Shown: positions 49,841-59,818, counted from the stretch's first letter. The stretch is 64,000 nt of DNA from Faecalicatena sp. Marseille-Q4148 (GCA_018228665.1 CP073692.1:1250039-1314038), one strand, 5' to 3'. Numbers and translations: made by a program. The notes: a model not told the origin generated them from the letters alone.

Positions 49841-51668
49841 GATGATCACCTCCTTCTCGGTAATAGCGGCTCTGTACTTCAAAAAGCTCCGCGTATTTTC
49901 CGCGCTTTGCAAGCAGTGTCTCATGAGTACCTTCTTCTGCAAGCTCTCCCTGCTCCATAAATAAGATCCGGTCACAAAATCTTGTCGATGCAAGTCTGTG
50001 GGAAATAAATACCGATGTCTTATGTTCTGTCAATTTATTGTATTTCTCATAAATATCACTCTCTGCAATCGGGTCAAGCGCCGCTGTCGGCTCATCAAGT
50101 ATCATAAATACGCCTTTTTTATAGAGTGCACGTGCAAGCATAAGCCGCTGTGTCTCACCACCGGACAATTCAACCCCTTCTGTGTAAACAGATCGCTCCA
50201 TCAGCGCATGATATCCCTGTTTCAGTTCCTTGATACGTTCCCATAATTCTGCCTGCTTTAGACATTCCTTAACACGCTCATCGTCATACCCTTCGCCTGT
50301 CTGCGATACATTTTCTGCAATAGTAATCGGCAAAATTGCAAACTGCTGAAACACTGCCGTAAACATTTCATAATAAGAATCTCTCCGGTAGTTTCGGATA
50401 TTTACCCCGTTTAACAGGATTTCTCCCTCTGTCGGATCATAAAAACCACAGATTAGCTTGACAAGCGTCGTCTTGCCCGCACCATTTAAACCGACAACCG
50501 CCAGTTTTTCTCCCGGACGGAGTGTCAAGTTAATGTCCGTGAGCGTATTTTTCTCTGCCTGCGGATACCGGAATGAAACATGTTTTAATACAATCTCATA
50601 AGTATCCGCCGTAGGAATTTCCATTCCCTCTGCTATTTTATAATCATCTTCGATATCAAGATATTCCCGATAGGTTGACAGCGCTATACTTTCCTGATAC
50701 AACTTTGACATCTGTGTAAGAAGCTGCTCCATCCAGGAAGAAAATCCATTCACTGCACTAAAATACAGAAGAAACTCTGCCGCACCCATATGATTGTTAA
50801 GTACCATCTGAAGGAGATATACATAAACAACGCCATTTCTCAGTAAGATAAACAGTGTATCGATTGCATTTGCAAGAAAATATTTTCGGTTCTTTTTCAC
50901 CTGAAATGTTTCGTAAGAATTTCTCACTCCCGCATGGATACTGCGAAGCCAAGCCCCCATTCCAAACATTCTGATATCTTTCGCACATTCCCGGTCTTTG
51001 TATCGCTCTGTCAGATAATTCCATTTCTTTATATATTCAGCTTCTTCTTGTCGGTTTCGATAACCCCAGTTATAGATCCTTCGGTTAAAGAAAAAACTTA
51101 ACGCCGTCATCGCTGCTATGAGAAACATAAGAAATGGATTCATTACCGACAGAAGCATCAGGTAGATCACAATACCGCAAACGCTCTGTCCGAGAGTTGT
51201 CAGCGTTATCCAGATATGTTCTCCGGCAGCACTGTTTTGCTTTAACGCTTCCATCCCCTTTTTCTGCATCTGTGTAAATATCTGGTCATCCAATTTTGAA
51301 TAAGAAACTGTCGCATACTTATTATACTGACCTAACAGCAGCTTGATCCGTACGCTAATCCGTCCATACTGTTGGTTCAATACCAGATAGCCCTGTGCTG
51401 CACCGACAAGCATCATACCTCCTGCAAAAATAAGAATACTCCGGAATAGTATTCTTAACGTCCATCCCTCTTCCAGCCCTCTTAACACAACCGGACCGAT
51501 ATAGAGGTTTAGCAAATTCATTATCACTTCCAAAATAATGGACATAACCAAAACAGCAAGAACGGATTTTTCATATTTCCACGCCTTTCCAATCATGAAC
51601 CATGCATTGTTCCACATTCCGTACCGTGGCTTTTCTGATATTGTTTTTTCTTTTTTCTTTTCTGTCAT
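49821..51668 (-). CDS. ABC exporter half-transporter, membrane plus ATPase (first of a pair)
   Basis: 615 residues. Membrane region (ILFRSILIFAGGMMLVGAAQ and others), Walker A LAVVGLNGAGKTTLVKLICG, Q-loop TAVFQQFAILPI, signature LSGGETQRLMLARAL, Walker B FMILDEPTAALDP and H-loop ISHRLAS. Both partners keep complete motifs, so both ATP sites may be active. The gene begins 55 bases downstream of the direct repeat at 51724-51759. Resembles exporters that sit beside AgrC/AgrA-like systems in Lachnospiraceae. Confidence 0.9.
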   Translation of the reverse strand: MTEKKKEKTISEKPRYGMWNNAWFMIGKAWKYEKSVLAVLVMSIILEVIMNLLNLYIGPVVLRGLEEGWTLRILFRSILIFAGGMMLVGAAQGYLVLNQQYGRISVRIKLLLGQYNKYATVSYSKLDDQIFTQMQKKGMEALKQNSAAGEHIWITLTTLGQSVCGIVIYLMLLSVMNPFLMFLIAAMTALSFFFNRRIYNWGYRNRQEEAEYIKKWNYLTERYKDRECAKDIRMFGMGAWLRSIHAGVRNSYETFQVKKNRKYFLANAIDTLFILLRNGVVYVYLLQMVLNNHMGAAEFLLYFSAVNGFSSWMEQLLTQMSKLYQESIALSTYREYLDIEDDYKIAEGMEIPTADTYEIVLKHVSFRYPQAEKNTLTDINLTLRPGEKLAVVGLNGAGKTTLVKLICGFYDPTEGEILLNGVNIRNYRRDSYYEMFTAVFQQFAILPITIAENVSQTGEGYDDERVKECLKQAELWERIKELKQGYHALMERSVYTEGVELSGGETQRLMLARALYKKGVFMILDEPTAALDPIAESDIYEKYNKLTEHKTSVFISHRLASTRFCDRILFMEQGELAEEGTHETLLAKRGKYAELFEVQSRYYREGGDHHEEGCE

Positions 51669-51723
51669 GCTTTCATCCCTCCTGCTGTAACAATATCACA
51701 AATATCCAAACAAAAACTCCCTA

Positions 51724-51759
51724 GGGGACGAATTGCATCTCCTGGGGACGAATTGCATC
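51724..51759 (-). promoter_or_regulatory. Direct repeat upstream of the ABC exporter, candidate LytTR binding site
   Basis: GGGGACGAATTGCATC occurs at 51724-51739 and again at 51744-51759, a perfect 16-base repeat with a 20-base period. LytTR regulators such as AgrA bind pairs of short direct repeats about two helical turns apart. A LytTR gene lies 0.8 kb upstream, and on the minus strand the repeat stands where the -35 region of the exporter promoter should be. Confidence 0.7.
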
Positions 51760-51808
51760 ATCTGTATTTTGAATATTCCGCGCACCTGTTTGCACCGGAT
51801 GTCGAACA

Positions 51809-52474
51809 CTATGTTTCTTGTGGCAAAAGGATCTCTGTCGTAAACGCACCATCTTCACTATTTCGGCTCAAATAGCCACCATAACGCTCTACAATCGTAT
51901 CAATCCTTACCAGACCAAACCCATGCCCTTCCCCCTTTGTCGTGCGAAACAGTCCACTGATCTTCTTCTGTTTCTTCGTGGCGGTAAAGTTCGTAAAAGA
52001 CATGTAAAGCTGCGTATTTTTCATATCCATATAGATACGGATGATCCGCTCATCCGGCGGAAGTTCCATGCTAGCCTCGATCGCATTGTCAAACAGATTG
52101 CCGATAATGATACAGAGATCGATCTCCGAAGTGGTAAGTGCCACCGGCACATGGGCGTCTGCAATCACAGTAATCTCCCGCGACTTCGCCAGCGAGATCT
52201 TGCTGTTTAAAATAGCGTCCGTCATCTTATTGCCTGTCTTAATGACTGTATCCACCGTCGCCAGATCTTCATCCAGCTCATCCAGATATGCCCGGATTGC
52301 GTCAAGGTCACCCATAGCGGCATAGCTTTTCATCATCTGGATATGATTCCGGTAATCATGCCGCCAGCCACGAATCTGCCGGTACATATTTTCCACCTCT
52401 TCATAATGTGTCTGAAGCAGCTCATTTTGATAGGCTGCCAAGCGTTTGTCGATCATTTTTGAAATAAATGACAT
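51809..52474 (-). CDS. GHKL-type sensor kinase without membrane domain (AgrC-like)
   Basis: 221 residues. A coiled-coil and dimerisation part with the HPK10-type H-box GWRHDYRNHIQMMKSY (His39), then a GHKL ATPase: N-box IIIGNLFDNAIEASMELP, G-box GEGHGFGLVRIDTIVERYGG. AgrC relatives carry six or seven N-terminal membrane helices; none is found here or in the 80 bases after the regulator gene. ATG 52472-52474 has GGAGG five bases upstream; the frame opens from 52504. It may be a soluble kinase or the truncated tail of one. Confidence 0.75.
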   Translation of the reverse strand: MSFISKMIDKRLAAYQNELLQTHYEEVENMYRQIRGWRHDYRNHIQMMKSYAAMGDLDAIRAYLDELDEDLATVDTVIKTGNKMTDAILNSKISLAKSREITVIADAHVPVALTTSEIDLCIIIGNLFDNAIEASMELPPDERIIRIYMDMKNTQLYMSFTNFTATKKQKKISGLFRTTKGEGHGFGLVRIDTIVERYGGYLSRNSEDGAFTTEILLPQET

Positions 52475-52555
52475 CGTTTCCTCCAAATCTGCCTTCTTCC
52501 GCAAGATACGGAATCATGTTTTTTGTAAATCGCTTTCCATAAGAAATATATTTCT

Positions 52556-53254
52556 TTAAAAATATCGGATCATTGCCCGGTTAATCTTCTCATACATCCC
52601 TCTCGAGAGTGGGATTACCATCCCATCTTTCAGAGAAACTTCCTTCTTTGTAATCCGCTTTACACATTTCAAGTTCACAAGGAAAGATCTTCCTGTCCGG
52701 AAAAATCCATCCCCAAGCTCCTCTTCCAGCTCACTTAACGTCTTCTTTACCGTATAATCCTCTGCCGCATGGATTGTCACATAGTTGTGCTGCACTTCCA
52801 CATAGCGGATCTCATAATACGGGATCCTGACCGTCTCATCACTTCCCTGAAGAAAGAGCGCTTTCTCGCTCTTCTTCATCCGCTCTCTCGCCCTGTCAAG
52901 CACCGAAAACAACTTCTCTTTTGTCACCGGCTTCAGCAGATAGTGAAGCGCCTCCACCTCATATCCGTCAGAAATATAGTCCATATAGCCCGTCACAAAT
53001 AAAATCTGCACTTCTTTATTATGTTCCCTCACTTTTTTCGCAAGCTCTACCCCGTTCATCTTCCCCATCTCGATATCAAGAATGAGAAGCTGCCATCTCT
53101 TGTCTTCTTCATATTGAAAGAGAAAGCTCTCCGCACTCTCAAAATATTCGATCTGAAGCTGATCGTTCTGTCTCTCTTTCCACTCCTCCAAAAGCCTGCC
53201 GAGATATTCCCGCACCGTCTCCTCATCATCGCACAGGGCAACTCTAATTTCCAT
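52556..53254 (-). CDS. LytTR-family response regulator (AgrA-like)
   Basis: 232 residues. Receiver domain at 1-120 (VALCDDEETVREYLGRLLEE, LLILDIEMGKMNG with phospho-acceptor Asp60, FVTGYMDYISDG, YLLKPV with the conserved Lys) and a LytTR DNA-binding domain (IPYYEIRYVEVQHNYVTIHA, RTGRSFLVNLKCVKRITKKE). It should bind direct repeats, and the 16-base repeat at 51724-51759 upstream of the exporter is the best candidate. A TGCTATAAT extended -10 lies 41 bases before the ATG. Confidence 0.9.
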   Translation of the reverse strand: MEIRVALCDDEETVREYLGRLLEEWKERQNDQLQIEYFESAESFLFQYEEDKRWQLLILDIEMGKMNGVELAKKVREHNKEVQILFVTGYMDYISDGYEVEALHYLLKPVTKEKLFSVLDRARERMKKSEKALFLQGSDETVRIPYYEIRYVEVQHNYVTIHAAEDYTVKKTLSELEEELGDGFFRTGRSFLVNLKCVKRITKKEVSLKDGMVIPLSRGMYEKINRAMIRYF

Positions 53255-53294
53255 ACTGTCTGCCCCTCCTCTTCTTCTCTGTCATATGTTTTCT

Positions 53295-53303
53295 ATTATA
53301 GCA
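53295..53303 (-). promoter_or_regulatory. Extended -10 promoter of the LytTR regulator gene
   Basis: TGCTATAAT on the minus strand fits TGN-TATAAT. There is no good -35, which an extended -10 can tolerate. It lies just past the glyS terminator. Confidence 0.5.
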
Positions 53304-53333
53304 CCAGGCATTCCAGAACGATAGCCTGAAATT

Positions 53334-53374
53334 GAAAAATCCCCGCCGGAGCTTCTAAACGCTCCAGCGGGGAT
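53334..53374 (-). terminator. Terminator of glyS
   Basis: ATCCCCGCTGGAGC and GCTCCGGCGGGGAT pair over 14 bases with one G-U on the minus strand, followed by TTTTTCAATTT. It starts about 55 bases after the glyS stop. Confidence 0.85.
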
Positions 53375-53430
53375 CCTCTTGTTCAATCAGTAAGCATCTT
53401 TATTTGTAAACAAGTTAATTCATAAACAAA

Positions 53431-54819
53431 TTAGTAAGCAAGTTTCTCATCCAGATATGCTTTCAGATCTTCAATCTTGATTCTTTCCTGCTCCATTGTA
53501 TCACGATCACGGACAGTTACTGCACCATCTTCTTCAGAATCAAAATCATAAGTGATACAGAACGGAGTACCGATCTCATCCTGACGGCGATAACGTTTAC
53601 CGATATTACCGCGGTCATCAAATTCACAGTTATAGTATTTGGATAATTCTGCGTAAACTTTCTCAGCGCCCTCATTCAATTTCTTAGACAGTGGAAGCAC
53701 TCCGACTTTTACCGGTGCAAGTGCCGGATGGAAATGAAGCACAGTACGAGTATCTCCGCCTTCTAATTCTTCTTCGTCATATGCGCTGCAAAGGAATGCA
53801 AGTACAACACGGTCTGCTCCCAGTGACGGTTCAATAACATATGGAACATATTTGATCTTCTTCTCGTCATCAAAGTAGCTCATATCTTCTTTGGAAACAT
53901 TCTGATGCTGTGTTAAGTCATAATCTGTACGGTCTGCAATTCCCCACAGTTCTCCCCATCCGAACGGGAATAAGAATTCCAGGTCTGTTGTAGCCTTACT
54001 GTAGAAAGAAAGTTCTTCTTTCTCATGGTCTCTTGCACGAAGTTCTTCCGCCTTCATTCCAAGACCTAACAGCCAATCCTGACAGAACTGCTTCCAGTAT
54101 GCAAACCACTCAAGGTCTGTATCCGGTTCACAGAAGAATTCCAGTTCCATCTGCTCAAATTCTCTTGTACGGAATGTAAAGTTACCAGGCGTAATTTCAT
54201 TTCGGAAAGATTTACCAATCTGACCGATTCCAAACGGAATCTTCTTTCTGGATGTACGCTGTACATTCTTAAAGTTAACAAAAATACCCTGTGCTGTCTC
54301 CGGACGGAGATATACAACATTCTTTGCATCTTCTGTTACACCCTGGAATGTCTTAAACATTAAATTAAACTGACGGATGTCTGTGAAATTATGTTTTCCG
54401 CAGGATGGACACGGAACTTCGTGTTCGTTGATGAATTCCATCATTTTCTCCTGTGACCACGCATCTACGCTCTCATGTAATTCAATTCCGTTCGCTGCTG
54501 CAAAATCTTCGATCAGCTTATCTGCACGGAAGCGTTCTTTACATTCTTTACAGTCCATCAAAGGATCACTGAATCCTCCGAGATGTCCGGATGCAATCCA
54601 TGTCTGCGGATTCATCAGAATCGCACAGTCAACACCTACATTATATGGGCTTTCCTGAATAAATTTCTTCCACCACGCTCTTTTTACGTTATTCTTTAAT
54701 TCAACTCCCAGATTACCGTAATCCCATGTATTCGCTAATCCTCCGTAAATTTCTGAACCCGGATAAACAAATCCTCTTGATTTTGCCAGGGCAACGATTT
54801 TTTCCATTGTTTTTTCCAT
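53431..54819 (-). CDS. glyS: Glycyl-tRNA synthetase, class II alpha2 type
   Basis: 462 residues. Starts [20 protein letters not shown]; has a Cys-knuckle insertion ([19 protein letters not shown]), motif 2 [19 protein letters not shown], the [13 protein letters not shown] class II signature and motif 3 [14 protein letters not shown]. The C-terminal anticodon-binding domain runs from [14 protein letters not shown]. Charges tRNA-Gly. It follows recO in the chromosome and has its own promoter (54903-54931) and terminator. ATG 54819 follows AAGGTGAGG-type sequence. Confidence 0.95.
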   Translation of the reverse strand: MEKTMEKIVALAKSRGFVYPGSEIYGGLANTWDYGNLGVELKNNVKRAWWKKFIQESPYNVGVDCAILMNPQTWIASGHLGGFSDPLMDCKECKERFRADKLIEDFAAANGIELHESVDAWSQEKMMEFINEHEVPCPSCGKHNFTDIRQFNLMFKTFQGVTEDAKNVVYLRPETAQGIFVNFKNVQRTSRKKIPFGIGQIGKSFRNEITPGNFTFRTREFEQMELEFFCEPDTDLEWFAYWKQFCQDWLLGLGMKAEELRARDHEKEELSFYSKATTDLEFLFPFGWGELWGIADRTDYDLTQHQNVSKEDMSYFDDEKKIKYVPYVIEPSLGADRVVLAFLCSAYDEEELEGGDTRTVLHFHPALAPVKVGVLPLSKKLNEGAEKVYAELSKYYNCEFDDRGNIGKRYRRQDEIGTPFCITYDFDSEEDGAVTVRDRDTMEQERIKIEDLKAYLDEKLAY

Positions 54820-54902
54820 ATTCCCTTACCTCACCTTCCTGGTTTTTCACATTGTCTTGAAAACGGCATCTGACGCCAGATTCAAGGTGATTATTGTTAA
54901 TT

Positions 54903-54931
54903 ATTATATATTCTGCAGTGATTTTTTGCAA
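54903..54931 (-). promoter_or_regulatory. Promoter of glyS
   Basis: TTGCAA (54926-54931) and TATAAT (54903-54908) on the minus strand are spaced by 17 bases. The leader of about 78 bases contains CTTGAA/TTTCAAG inverted arms (54862-54888) but is too short for a T-box. Confidence 0.7.
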
Positions 54932-54974
54932 CTGTTATGACACATTTCATCAAATCATTCTGTTTTTAAGCATG

Positions 54975-55727
54975 TTATGAGCAGGATGTAATCTGCTTTA
55001 AAATTTCTAAAGACTTAAATTCCCGGCCAACATAATGCTCCATATAGCGCGTCACGATTTTGCGAAGTTTACTAAGAACTTCTTCGTTGACAATAAAGTT
55101 GTACATCCGTTCCGGAGGCGCTCCGACAATATATTGAAGCGTATATAATGTAGAATTATCAAGCCCCACTCCATAGCGGTCTTGCTCTCTGCAGTTTTTG
55201 CAGAGCAGCCCGCCTTTTTTTACTGAAAACACTGCCAGATTCTCTTTCTCGCCACATTCTGCACATTGAAAGACTTCCGGTCCTTCTCCATTGATCGTAA
55301 TGCTTTTTAGCTCAAATATGTAACGGATCAGTTCTTTCGGAATTTTGGGACTTGTCAGCGCCCGCATTGTCTGATAAAGCAGTTTCAGCATATCTGTCTC
55401 ATCATTTCCTTCTCTTGTATAGTAACCCGCCAGATCAAGAAAGTAGAAACCATAATATGCTCCTTCCACATCTGTACGCAATTCAGAAAAATAATTGGAG
55501 ATATCTGCCTGCATCATATTATAGGAATTCTTTCCTTCATAGAGAAGAAATGTTCCGAAGGCGAACGGATTGACTGCCGTCAAAAGAGAGCTTCCTGTCT
55601 TTCGTGCTCCTTTCGCAAAGGCAGCAATCTTTCCCCGTTCTTTTGTCAGAAGTACGATTCTTCTGTCATATTCCCCGATTGGCGCTGCTGAAAGCACCAT
55701 CCCTGTCACGGTTATCGTTTCTCTCAC
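54975..55727 (-). CDS. recO: DNA repair protein RecO
   Basis: 250 residues. N-terminal OB fold (TGMVLSAAPIGEYDRRIVLL, GKIAAFAKGARKTGSSL), helical middle (PFAFGTFLLYEGKN), zinc site CAECGEKENLAVFSVKKGG followed by LLCKNC, and C-terminal helices. Mediates RecA loading in recombination repair. GTG 55725-55727 with AGGAG nine bases upstream. It overlaps yqzL and follows era, the usual Firmicutes order. Confidence 0.92.
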   Translation of the reverse strand: MRETITVTGMVLSAAPIGEYDRRIVLLTKERGKIAAFAKGARKTGSSLLTAVNPFAFGTFLLYEGKNSYNMMQADISNYFSELRTDVEGAYYGFYFLDLAGYYTREGNDETDMLKLLYQTMRALTSPKIPKELIRYIFELKSITINGEGPEVFQCAECGEKENLAVFSVKKGGLLCKNCREQDRYGVGLDNSTLYTLQYIVGAPPERMYNFIVNEEVLSKLRKIVTRYMEHYVGREFKSLEILKQITSCS

Positions 55728-55863
55728 GTTTTTCGACTCCTGCCTGTTTGATATTGTTTTCGTTCCGGTCCGCAGAAACTACTGCCTCTGATTTGTTTTT
55801 ATAGCACAAGTAATCTTCTATCCGTCCGGTATGCATAAATTCATTCCAATAATCCGATTTCAT
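55666..55863 (-). CDS. yqzL: YqzL-like small protein
   Basis: 65 residues. The N-terminus SDYWNEFMHTGRIEDYLCYK matches the YqzL pattern (W-x-x-F-x-x-T-G-x-I-x-x-Y-L-x-Y-K), and yqzL is normally found between era and recO. The C-terminal half is basic and poorly conserved, reaching into the recO gene by 62 bases. Function unknown. ATG 55863 is preceded by AGAGGGTG. Confidence 0.75.
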   Translation of the reverse strand: MKSDYWNEFMHTGRIEDYLCYKNKSEAVVSADRNENNIKQAGVEKRERNDNRDRDGAFSSANRGI

Positions 55864-55980
55864 CCTGACGCACCCTCTTATATTTTTATTTCCGCCTCCA
55901 ATTCAGTTCTTCTTATTCCTTTGCTGCTTTGGCGGTATAAGAGTATCGTCTCCGATTCTTCCTCGAACTATACTGTATAT

Positions 55981-56880
55981 TTATTCCTCTTCTTCCCGAT
56001 ATCCGAAATTCTTCATCAGAAACTCACTGTCTCTCCAGTCTTTTTTCACTTTTACCCAGAGCTGCAGATTCACTTTACAATCCAGAAGCTGTTCGATCTC
56101 ATATCTTGCGCGGCTGCCAATCTTCTTCAGCATAGCGCCCTGTTTCCCGATGATAATTCCTTTGTGGGAATCTCTCTCACAAATAATTGTCGCATCGATA
56201 TCCATAATATTTTTTCTGGCTTTCATGCGGTCAATACAAACAGCAATCCCATGCGGAATCTCTTCATTGAGACAATGGAGCGCTTTTTCCCGGATAAGTT
56301 CTGCCACGATCTGCCGTTCCGGCTGATCTGTCACAGTATCTTCGTCATAAAACTGAGGTCCATATGGAAGATACTGAAAAATCGTCTTTACAAGCTCCTC
56401 TGTATTGTCTCCGTTTCTTGCTGACACCGGAACAATCTCTGCAAAATCACAGATATGACGATAGGCTTCAATAACCGGAAGGATTTCTTCTTTCTTTACC
56501 ATATCTACTTTATTGATAACAAGTATGACAGGTGTCTTTGTTCTGCGAAGCTGATCTGCAATATGCTTTTCCCCTGCTCCGATAAACGTAGTCGGCTCTA
56601 CGAGCCAGAGCACTACATCGACTTCATTCAATGTGCGCTCTGCCACATTTACCATATATTCTCCCAATTTATTTTTGGCTTTATGAATTCCCGGTGTATC
56701 GACAAATACAATCTGTCCTGCCTCCGTTGTAAGTACCGTCTGAATCCGGTTTCTTGTTGTCTGAGGCTTCTTCGATGTGATTGCAATCTTCTGTCCGATC
56801 AGATAATTCATTAGTGTAGATTTTCCCACATTCGGTCTTCCGATCAGCGTTACAAATCCTGATTTAAAGTTTGCTTCCAT
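55981..56880 (-). CDS. era: GTPase Era
   Basis: 299 residues. G1 GRPNVGKSTLMNYLIGQ, G3 FVDTPGIHKAKNKLG, G4 VINKVDMVKKEE and G5 SARNGDN in the first 165 residues, then a KH RNA-binding domain (ERDSHKGIIIGKQGAMLKKI). Binds 16S rRNA 3' end during 30S assembly. Ends in an acidic EEEE. It begins ten bases after the M16C peptidase gene ends and is probably cotranscribed with it. Confidence 0.95.
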   Translation of the reverse strand: MEANFKSGFVTLIGRPNVGKSTLMNYLIGQKIAITSKKPQTTRNRIQTVLTTEAGQIVFVDTPGIHKAKNKLGEYMVNVAERTLNEVDVVLWLVEPTTFIGAGEKHIADQLRRTKTPVILVINKVDMVKKEEILPVIEAYRHICDFAEIVPVSARNGDNTEELVKTIFQYLPYGPQFYDEDTVTDQPERQIVAELIREKALHCLNEEIPHGIAVCIDRMKARKNIMDIDATIICERDSHKGIIIGKQGAMLKKIGSRARYEIEQLLDCKVNLQLWVKVKKDWRDSEFLMKNFGYREEEE

Positions 56881-56890
56881 AGTTCCTCCA

Positions 56891-59818
56891 TTAATTTAAT
56901 TCTTTTGTTTCCATAAAGAGATCCTGCGCACCTGCAATCTTCTCCTCGCCGCCGATCACACAGATATTTTTCTGGGAAACGACTGCCTCCACAATGTCTG
57001 CAAGCTTTCGGATATCTTCCTGTGTCGCCTCAAGAATCTGTTGACGCTCTTTCTGAATCATCTCTGCAGTAACATGATTGAGATACAGATTCATCGAGCG
57101 GCTTCCTTTGATTGCCGGTGTCATCGGCTGATCGATATTGCTGATCGTTCCAATAATATATTTCGTCATATCTCTTTCATCAATATCAAACCGGCGCAGA
57201 TACTCTGCCACTCCCTCATATACCTCTAATGTATTTTTCAGATGCGGATCTCTAAATGACACAAGGTAACTGTCTCCGAGACGATTAAAACTGCTCATAC
57301 AACCGTACGCACCGCCTTTTACGCGGATGTTCTGCCACAGATATTCATAACTTAAGATCACTTTCAGAATCTGCAGCGCTCCTGTATATTCATATCCGGC
57401 ATCAATAAAGTTGCCCGCAGTTGCCACATACTGTACCTTTGATGCGGTCTTAAATCCTTCATTCTTCTTCTCACAGACAATTTCTACCTGGTGTTTTTCC
57501 TTTCCATACTCTGTAAGCTTTTCTTCCAGCGCTTTTACAAGATCACATGCCTGTGCAAGTCCTTCCTTCGCTGCGGTATAACTTACGATCAGGCGAGATG
57601 GACTGAAAATTTCCTCTGCAAGATGTTTCAATGTCTTGATCAGCATTTCCTTCTTTTCATCAAAATGAGCTGCAAGATCGCAGATTAACTCATAGTATTC
57701 AATTCCGGCCGTCATATCTTTCATTCTTGCAGTCGGAGAATGGTATGCCATAGCGCGCATTGCAGCAGAAATGTGACCTGACGACTGAATCCGCATCTGA
57801 AGTCTTGATTTTGTCTGGGCAACAATCTCTTTCAGACGTTTATCATCGTCCAGTTTTGAACGAAGCAGGATTTCCTCCATCATGCAAAATGCAACCGGCA
57901 GCTGATGATACAGTGCTTTTGCACGCATTTCAAATGTCGGCCGGAACTCTTTTTCTTTTACTTTTGTTACATCTGTATACAGTTCCAGAGAAGTACCGAT
58001 TCCTCCTGTCTGAGCATTGATCTCATTAAAAAGTTCTCCGTATTCATAGTTCTCTGTGTCAATCACACCAAGTACAGACTGCAAAATTCCTGTATATGGA
58101 AGCAGTTCCTCTTCAATTCCACTCATATCAAAAATCAAGTTCACATAGCCGATGCCATTCGTTTCAATATCATGGAACACAACGGTCGTATTTCCGGCTT
58201 TGATCTCTTCATTATAAATCGGTGCAATCTCTCTGCTGATATCTTCTCGCTGCAGAACCGGGATCTTTTCCAGGTCTTCTTTCTCTGACGGTTCTTCCTG
58301 ATAAGCTGTCAGCGCTTTTGTTTTCTGAACAAGTTCTTCTACTTCTTCTGCTGTCAGACTGTCTTTATATGCCTGCAGTTTCTCTTCCAGAGCCGCTTCT
58401 GTCTTTGCTGTCAGACCTTTTTCCGGTTTTACGATTACAATAGCGCCATGCTGATTGTCAAGCAGATATTTCTGGATCAGTTCTTCGAAATATCCTGTAT
58501 CTGCCTTTGCCTTCAGTGTTTCAAATGTATCAAGGGCTTCTACATGGATAAATGGCTTTGTATCGTCATACAGCCAGCTGTCAAAAATCTGAAGTCCGTA
58601 CATCAGTCCCTTTGGAAAACTTCCGAAATCTGCTTCACGATAGCGGAACTCATGATAATTGATTCCAGCCTCCAACGCTTTTTTAGACAATCCATTTGCC
58701 ACAATTGATTTTAAAGTATCTTCGATAACTTTCACAAATTCATCTTTCTGGCACGCATTGGCATTCTTTGCAATAATTGACATCATAGGCTGCAGCGTTC
58801 CATTTTCATAAGAGCCCATAATGTCTTTACCGATTCCTGCATCTACAAGCGCTTTCTTCAGCGGCGCTCCCGGTGCAGATAACAGTGCATAATCAAGAAT
58901 CTGGAATGCCTGGTATAATTCTCTGTCCAGGCTGTCTCCGATCACTTTATTGTAAGAAAGATAGGTATTATCTTCTTCTGATTCTGCATTCGTAATCGAA
59001 TAAGACGTTACCTTTTCCGTCATCTGTGTAAACGGCTTCTGGAAAGAAATCTGCGAATCTACTTCCTGTACCGTAAATGCGGAAAGATAATGGGCATCCA
59101 TCCAGTTCAGCCGTTCTTCCATATCCATATCACCATAAAGATAAATATAACTGTTAGAAGGATGATAAAACTTTCTATGGAAATTTAAAAATTGTTCATA
59201 CGTCAGATCCGGGATATATTCCGGGTCTCCACCGGATTCATTTGCATAAGTTGTATCCGGAAACAGTGTGTTCATAACTACGCGGTAAAGCACATCTTCC
59301 GGTGAAGAAAATGCACCTTTCATTTCATTGTATACAACCCCATTATAAGTAAGCTTATCATCGGCAGCTTCCAATTGATAACTCCAGCCCTCCTGCCGGA
59401 AAATCTCTTCGTGTTCATAAATTGCCGGATAGAATACTGCATCCATATACACATGCATCAGATTCTTAAAATCTTTTTCATTGCAGCTTGCAACCGGATA
59501 CACCGTCTTATCCGGATAAGTAATGGCATTTAAAAATGTATTCAAAGATCCCTTTACCAACTCTACAAAAGGATCTTTGACCGGAAATTCTCTGGAACCG
59601 CACAGTACTGTATGTTCAATAATATGAGGAACTCCTGTACTGTCCTTCGGAGGCGTACGGAATCCGATTGTAAATACTTTATTATCGTCATCATTCTTCA
59701 CAAGTACCACTCTTGCTCCGCTTTTCTTATGACGCAGAAGATATCCTTCTGACTTCAGTCCCTCCAGTGTTTCTTTCTGGATTAATTCATATGCCGGTAC
59801 ATTATTCAAATTCATCAT
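56891..59818 (-). CDS. M16C family zinc metallopeptidase (PreP/Cym1-like)
   Basis: 975 residues, the normal size of the one-chain M16C presequence-protease clan. The inverted zinc motif is His65-x-x-Glu68-His69 (GVPHIIEHTVLCGSREFP), with the third ligand in YNEMKGAFSSPEDV. The C-terminal half holds the R-Y-type substrate clamp (NIRVKGGAYGCMSSFNRLGD). No signal peptide, so it is probably cytoplasmic and degrades short peptides. Start ATG 59818 follows CAGGAGTG. Confidence 0.9.
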   Translation of the reverse strand: MMNLNNVPAYELIQKETLEGLKSEGYLLRHKKSGARVVLVKNDDDNKVFTIGFRTPPKDSTGVPHIIEHTVLCGSREFPVKDPFVELVKGSLNTFLNAITYPDKTVYPVASCNEKDFKNLMHVYMDAVFYPAIYEHEEIFRQEGWSYQLEAADDKLTYNGVVYNEMKGAFSSPEDVLYRVVMNTLFPDTTYANESGGDPEYIPDLTYEQFLNFHRKFYHPSNSYIYLYGDMDMEERLNWMDAHYLSAFTVQEVDSQISFQKPFTQMTEKVTSYSITNAESEEDNTYLSYNKVIGDSLDRELYQAFQILDYALLSAPGAPLKKALVDAGIGKDIMGSYENGTLQPMMSIIAKNANACQKDEFVKVIEDTLKSIVANGLSKKALEAGINYHEFRYREADFGSFPKGLMYGLQIFDSWLYDDTKPFIHVEALDTFETLKAKADTGYFEELIQKYLLDNQHGAIVIVKPEKGLTAKTEAALEEKLQAYKDSLTAEEVEELVQKTKALTAYQEEPSEKEDLEKIPVLQREDISREIAPIYNEEIKAGNTTVVFHDIETNGIGYVNLIFDMSGIEEELLPYTGILQSVLGVIDTENYEYGELFNEINAQTGGIGTSLELYTDVTKVKEKEFRPTFEMRAKALYHQLPVAFCMMEEILLRSKLDDDKRLKEIVAQTKSRLQMRIQSSGHISAAMRAMAYHSPTARMKDMTAGIEYYELICDLAAHFDEKKEMLIKTLKHLAEEIFSPSRLIVSYTAAKEGLAQACDLVKALEEKLTEYGKEKHQVEIVCEKKNEGFKTASKVQYVATAGNFIDAGYEYTGALQILKVILSYEYLWQNIRVKGGAYGCMSSFNRLGDSYLVSFRDPHLKNTLEVYEGVAEYLRRFDIDERDMTKYIIGTISNIDQPMTPAIKGSRSMNLYLNHVTAEMIQKERQQILEATQEDIRKLADIVEAVVSQKNICVIGGEEKIAGAQDLFMETKELN

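Noticed and set aside
54820..54905. T-box leader upstream of glyS
   Set aside because: Clostridial aminoacyl-tRNA synthetase genes often have one, but the region from the promoter to the ATG is only about 80 bases and shows no antiterminator core or terminator.
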